Source: Phycisphaerae bacterium
GTDB lineage: Bacteria > Planctomycetota > Phycisphaerae > Phycisphaerales > SM1A02
Assembly: GCA_018665385.1 (NCBI GenBank)
Contig: JABJDN010000182.1
Span: forward strand, 1-16,437
Direction of reading: 5' to 3'
DNA: 16,437 nt
The notes beneath the pieces are model-generated. The model saw only the letters and a program-made list of their open reading frames with translations, was not told where the DNA came from and did not search any database. The position numbers were made by a program, and so were the translations under genes. Each line of letters starts with the position of its first letter. Position 1 is the first letter of the stretch. Shown piece by piece: positions 14,809 through 16,437 of the stretch.

Positions 14809-16017
14809 ATGCTCGCAATAAATAGCGACAATAAGACAAATAAAATCAATAAACACCCTCTTGTAGCTGGGTGTTTGTTGCTTGGATTAGCAACAATCCC
14901 AGACGTCATGGTTGTTCCAGTGTTGAAGGAACTTACCGTTGACCGCTTTGGAATAAGCGAGGGCGATGCGCATTACTTCATGGCGGTGAATTTGCTCGGC
15001 GCCCTGCTTGCAATTGGCGTCTTGGCAGTATTGAACCGCGCTGTTTCATCAACCGTACTATTGCTTGGCTCTGCAATTATTTCATCTGTTTTAATGGCCG
15101 CAATGGCCGTAACTACATCTTGGGGTGCTTTTTTGACCCTGCGATGCCTTGAAGGCGGGGCGGATCTTATGTTGTTGGCGATTCCATTGCGAATCATTGC
15201 GTCAGCTGGCGGGAAAGAGCGTTTTGCGGGTCGAATGGGCGGTGGATTCACCGTCATGATGGTAGGAATGGCTATTGGCGTGGTGGCAGGTGGCAAGATT
15301 GGAAGCAACGACCCCGTAATGGTGTTGTGGGCTGGTGCCGCCACCATGTTACTTATTACGCTAATTGTTGTGTTCTTACGTAAAACTATAGACAACGTGC
15401 CGGCTTCTCCTCGTCCCGAGCCCAAAAATTGCCCACTTCTTCCCAAGGAATGGATTGGCGCTGGATTCCTTGCACTCGATAGAGGCCTAGCCGCTCTTGT
15501 GTCAACAACACTTCCTATTTTGCTTGCATCTGGCTTTGCGATTGGCTCAGTTACCCTTGGTGTTGCATTGGGCGGCATGTTTTTGGCTTTAGCGGTCTTT
15601 GCAGCCCCGTTTGGTATTTTGGCAGACCGGTGTGGTGGCGGGAAAATCCGTCTTGTCGCTTCGGTGCTCTGCGGCGGATCACTTGCGTGCCTTGGTTTAC
15701 TTATATGGTTGCCACCCGTTATTGTCTTGCCTCCATGCTTACTTTTATACGGAGTTGGTGCCGCAGGCTCGTTACCTTCTGCATTTTCGGTAGCAGTACG
15801 GCAAGAAGCTTCGAACTTGGTCTTTAGTTCACTTCAAGCAGCGGGTCAAGCGGGATATGCCTTTGGCGTCTTAGGCGGAATGGTTCTTGTAAGTGTCATT
15901 TCGTTACCACCTGCGACCTTGTTGACAGTGATGTTTCCGATTGCTGGCCTCCTATTCATCATTCTAAATGTGCTCCTTCTTGTAGGTATACGGACACTTG
16001 AAATGCGAGTACCCTAA
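14809..16017 (+). CDS. Major facilitator superfamily permease
   Basis: A 402-residue inner-membrane protein with about 11-12 hydrophobic segments, starting near residue 19 and ending around residue 395, with a polar central loop (around 193-212, RKTIDNVPASPRPEPKNCPL) dividing two halves of similar size. GILADRCGGGKIR resembles the loop motif GxLaDRxGrr typical of MFS carriers, and TLRCLEGGADLMLLAIPLRII is typical of the fourth and fifth segments. Direction and substrate cannot be deduced. The ATG at 14809 was chosen for its -10 spacing and because it precedes a short hydrophilic N-terminus. The stop is 6 nt before the next gene, so the two are probably co-transcribed. Confidence 0.82.
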   Translation: MLAINSDNKTNKINKHPLVAGCLLLGLATIPDVMVVPVLKELTVDRFGISEGDAHYFMAVNLLGALLAIGVLAVLNRAVSSTVLLLGSAIISSVLMAAMAVTTSWGAFLTLRCLEGGADLMLLAIPLRIIASAGGKERFAGRMGGGFTVMMVGMAIGVVAGGKIGSNDPVMVLWAGAATMLLITLIVVFLRKTIDNVPASPRPEPKNCPLLPKEWIGAGFLALDRGLAALVSTTLPILLASGFAIGSVTLGVALGGMFLALAVFAAPFGILADRCGGGKIRLVASVLCGGSLACLGLLIWLPPVIVLPPCLLLYGVGAAGSLPSAFSVAVRQEASNLVFSSLQAAGQAGYAFGVLGGMVLVSVISLPPATLLTVMFPIAGLLFIILNVLLLVGIRTLEMRVP

Positions 16018-16023
16018 AGAGCG

Positions 16024-16437
16024 ATGAAAAAAGCAATCATTATCTTGGCAATTTGTATCGCCCTGCTTACCTGCGGGGCCGGTATTGTTGCTTGGCTGAG
16101 CCGCCAGCCACAAACTTGGTATGTGCAGCAAAACACCATTACGCCAGAGCTTGAAACGCTTACCGAGCGCGCTGAATATAGACTCACCGAAGAATTCCAT
16201 AAGATTCGCCCAGAAGATGAGACATGGAAGTTGCGAATTAACGATGCATTAATCAATGCTTGGCTTGCGACACGCCTTGAAGACTGGCTAACCCATGAAC
16301 AAGATGCAGAGATGCCACCGGAAATACATGACCCGCAAGTGCACGTTACACCAGAGGGAGTCTGGTTTGCCGCCATGGTTGAAATTGAGCAAGATGATCC
16401 CCGTCCAATTGCTCTGCAGTTGGCAATGCGTATCGAG
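16024..16437 (+). CDS. Membrane-anchored or secreted protein of unknown function (partial)
   Basis: The frame is open from the ATG at 16024 to the window end (138 codons); the C-terminus is missing. Residues 1-25 (MKKAIIILAICIALLTCGAG...) form a signal peptide or signal anchor with a positively charged start. Cys17 in LLTCG loosely resembles a lipobox, but Thr before the Cys is atypical. The remainder is soluble, acidic and Trp-rich (NDALINAWLATRLEDWL, then DPQVHVTPEGVWFAAMVEIEQ), with predicted helix followed by strands. I do not recognise the family. The 6-nt gap to the MFS gene suggests one operon, but no functional link is visible. Confidence 0.7.
   Translation, partial: MKKAIIILAICIALLTCGAGIVAWLSRQPQTWYVQQNTITPELETLTERAEYRLTEEFHKIRPEDETWKLRINDALINAWLATRLEDWLTHEQDAEMPPEIHDPQVHVTPEGVWFAAMVEIEQDDPRPIALQLAMRIE

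Noticed and set aside
14973..15578. Long open frame of 201 codons antisense to the MFS gene
   Set aside because: It mirrors the MFS coding frame, has no ribosome site and shows a low-complexity Ala/Pro/Ser composition typical of shadow frames.
16024..16098. Possible lipoprotein signal with Cys17 in LLTCG
   Set aside because: Thr at the position before Cys is not usual for a lipobox and no typical sequence follows; left as an undefined signal peptide or anchor.
1..16437. Mobile elements, tRNA or rRNA genes, CRISPR arrays, replication origin
   Set aside because: No transposase or integrase motifs, terminal repeats, regular spaced repeats, tRNA cloverleaf or DnaA-box cluster were found on reading both strands.

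Overview
The window looks like chromosomal DNA of a free-living Gram-negative bacterium, most likely a planctomycete (Phycisphaerae-like). This rests on the FHA-GAF sensor kinase, a large secreted protein ending in a GDP-type motif, an acyl carrier protein with a long internal insertion, and a secreted M3 peptidase carrying FKBP domains. It is an inference, since there is no rRNA or other phylogenetic marker. Base composition is moderately AT-rich and even. I see no insertion sequence, phage, CRISPR array, tRNA or rRNA.

Layout. (1) 1-2319, minus: a histidine kinase with FHA and GAF domains, then clpP, which runs off the left edge. (2) 2371-3375, plus: holA (DNA polymerase III delta), divergent from the kinase and convergent with gpmI across a 1-nt gap. 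(3) 8089-3377, minus: a tight four-gene block, coaD, a metallo-beta-lactamase-fold protein lacking most metal ligands, a secreted caspase/C25-like protein, and gpmI; junctions are 3 nt, a 4-nt overlap and an 8-nt overlap. (4) 8090-8344: an intergenic region with the coaD promoter, a 20-bp inverted repeat, a candidate plus-strand structured RNA and a strong terminator. (5) 10264-8345, minus: a fabZ-like, long ACP, second fabZ-like cluster, then an AhpD-like peroxidase partner. (6) 10412-11854, plus: a lone atpD closed by a perfect 15-bp hairpin. (7) 11957-14758, plus: a secreted M3 metallopeptidase fused to two FKBP prolyl isomerases. (8) 14809-16437, plus: an MFS permease, then a membrane-anchored protein of unknown function cut by the right edge.

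Functional themes are protein quality control (ClpP, M3-FKBP), core metabolism (CoaD, GpmI, AtpD), acyl-chain building (FabZ/ACP, which needs the 4'-phosphopantetheine that CoaD helps make) and replication (HolA). Most are housekeeping genes in an unusual order.

The points most worth following up are: the peptidase-FKBP-FKBP fusion; a recurring arrangement in which a -10-like hexamer lies only 6-8 nt before the start codon of transcript-leading genes, suggesting leaderless mRNAs; a plus-strand RNA candidate whose hairpins use G-U pairs that would be mismatches on the other strand; the metal-site-dead MBL protein; and the orphan atpD.
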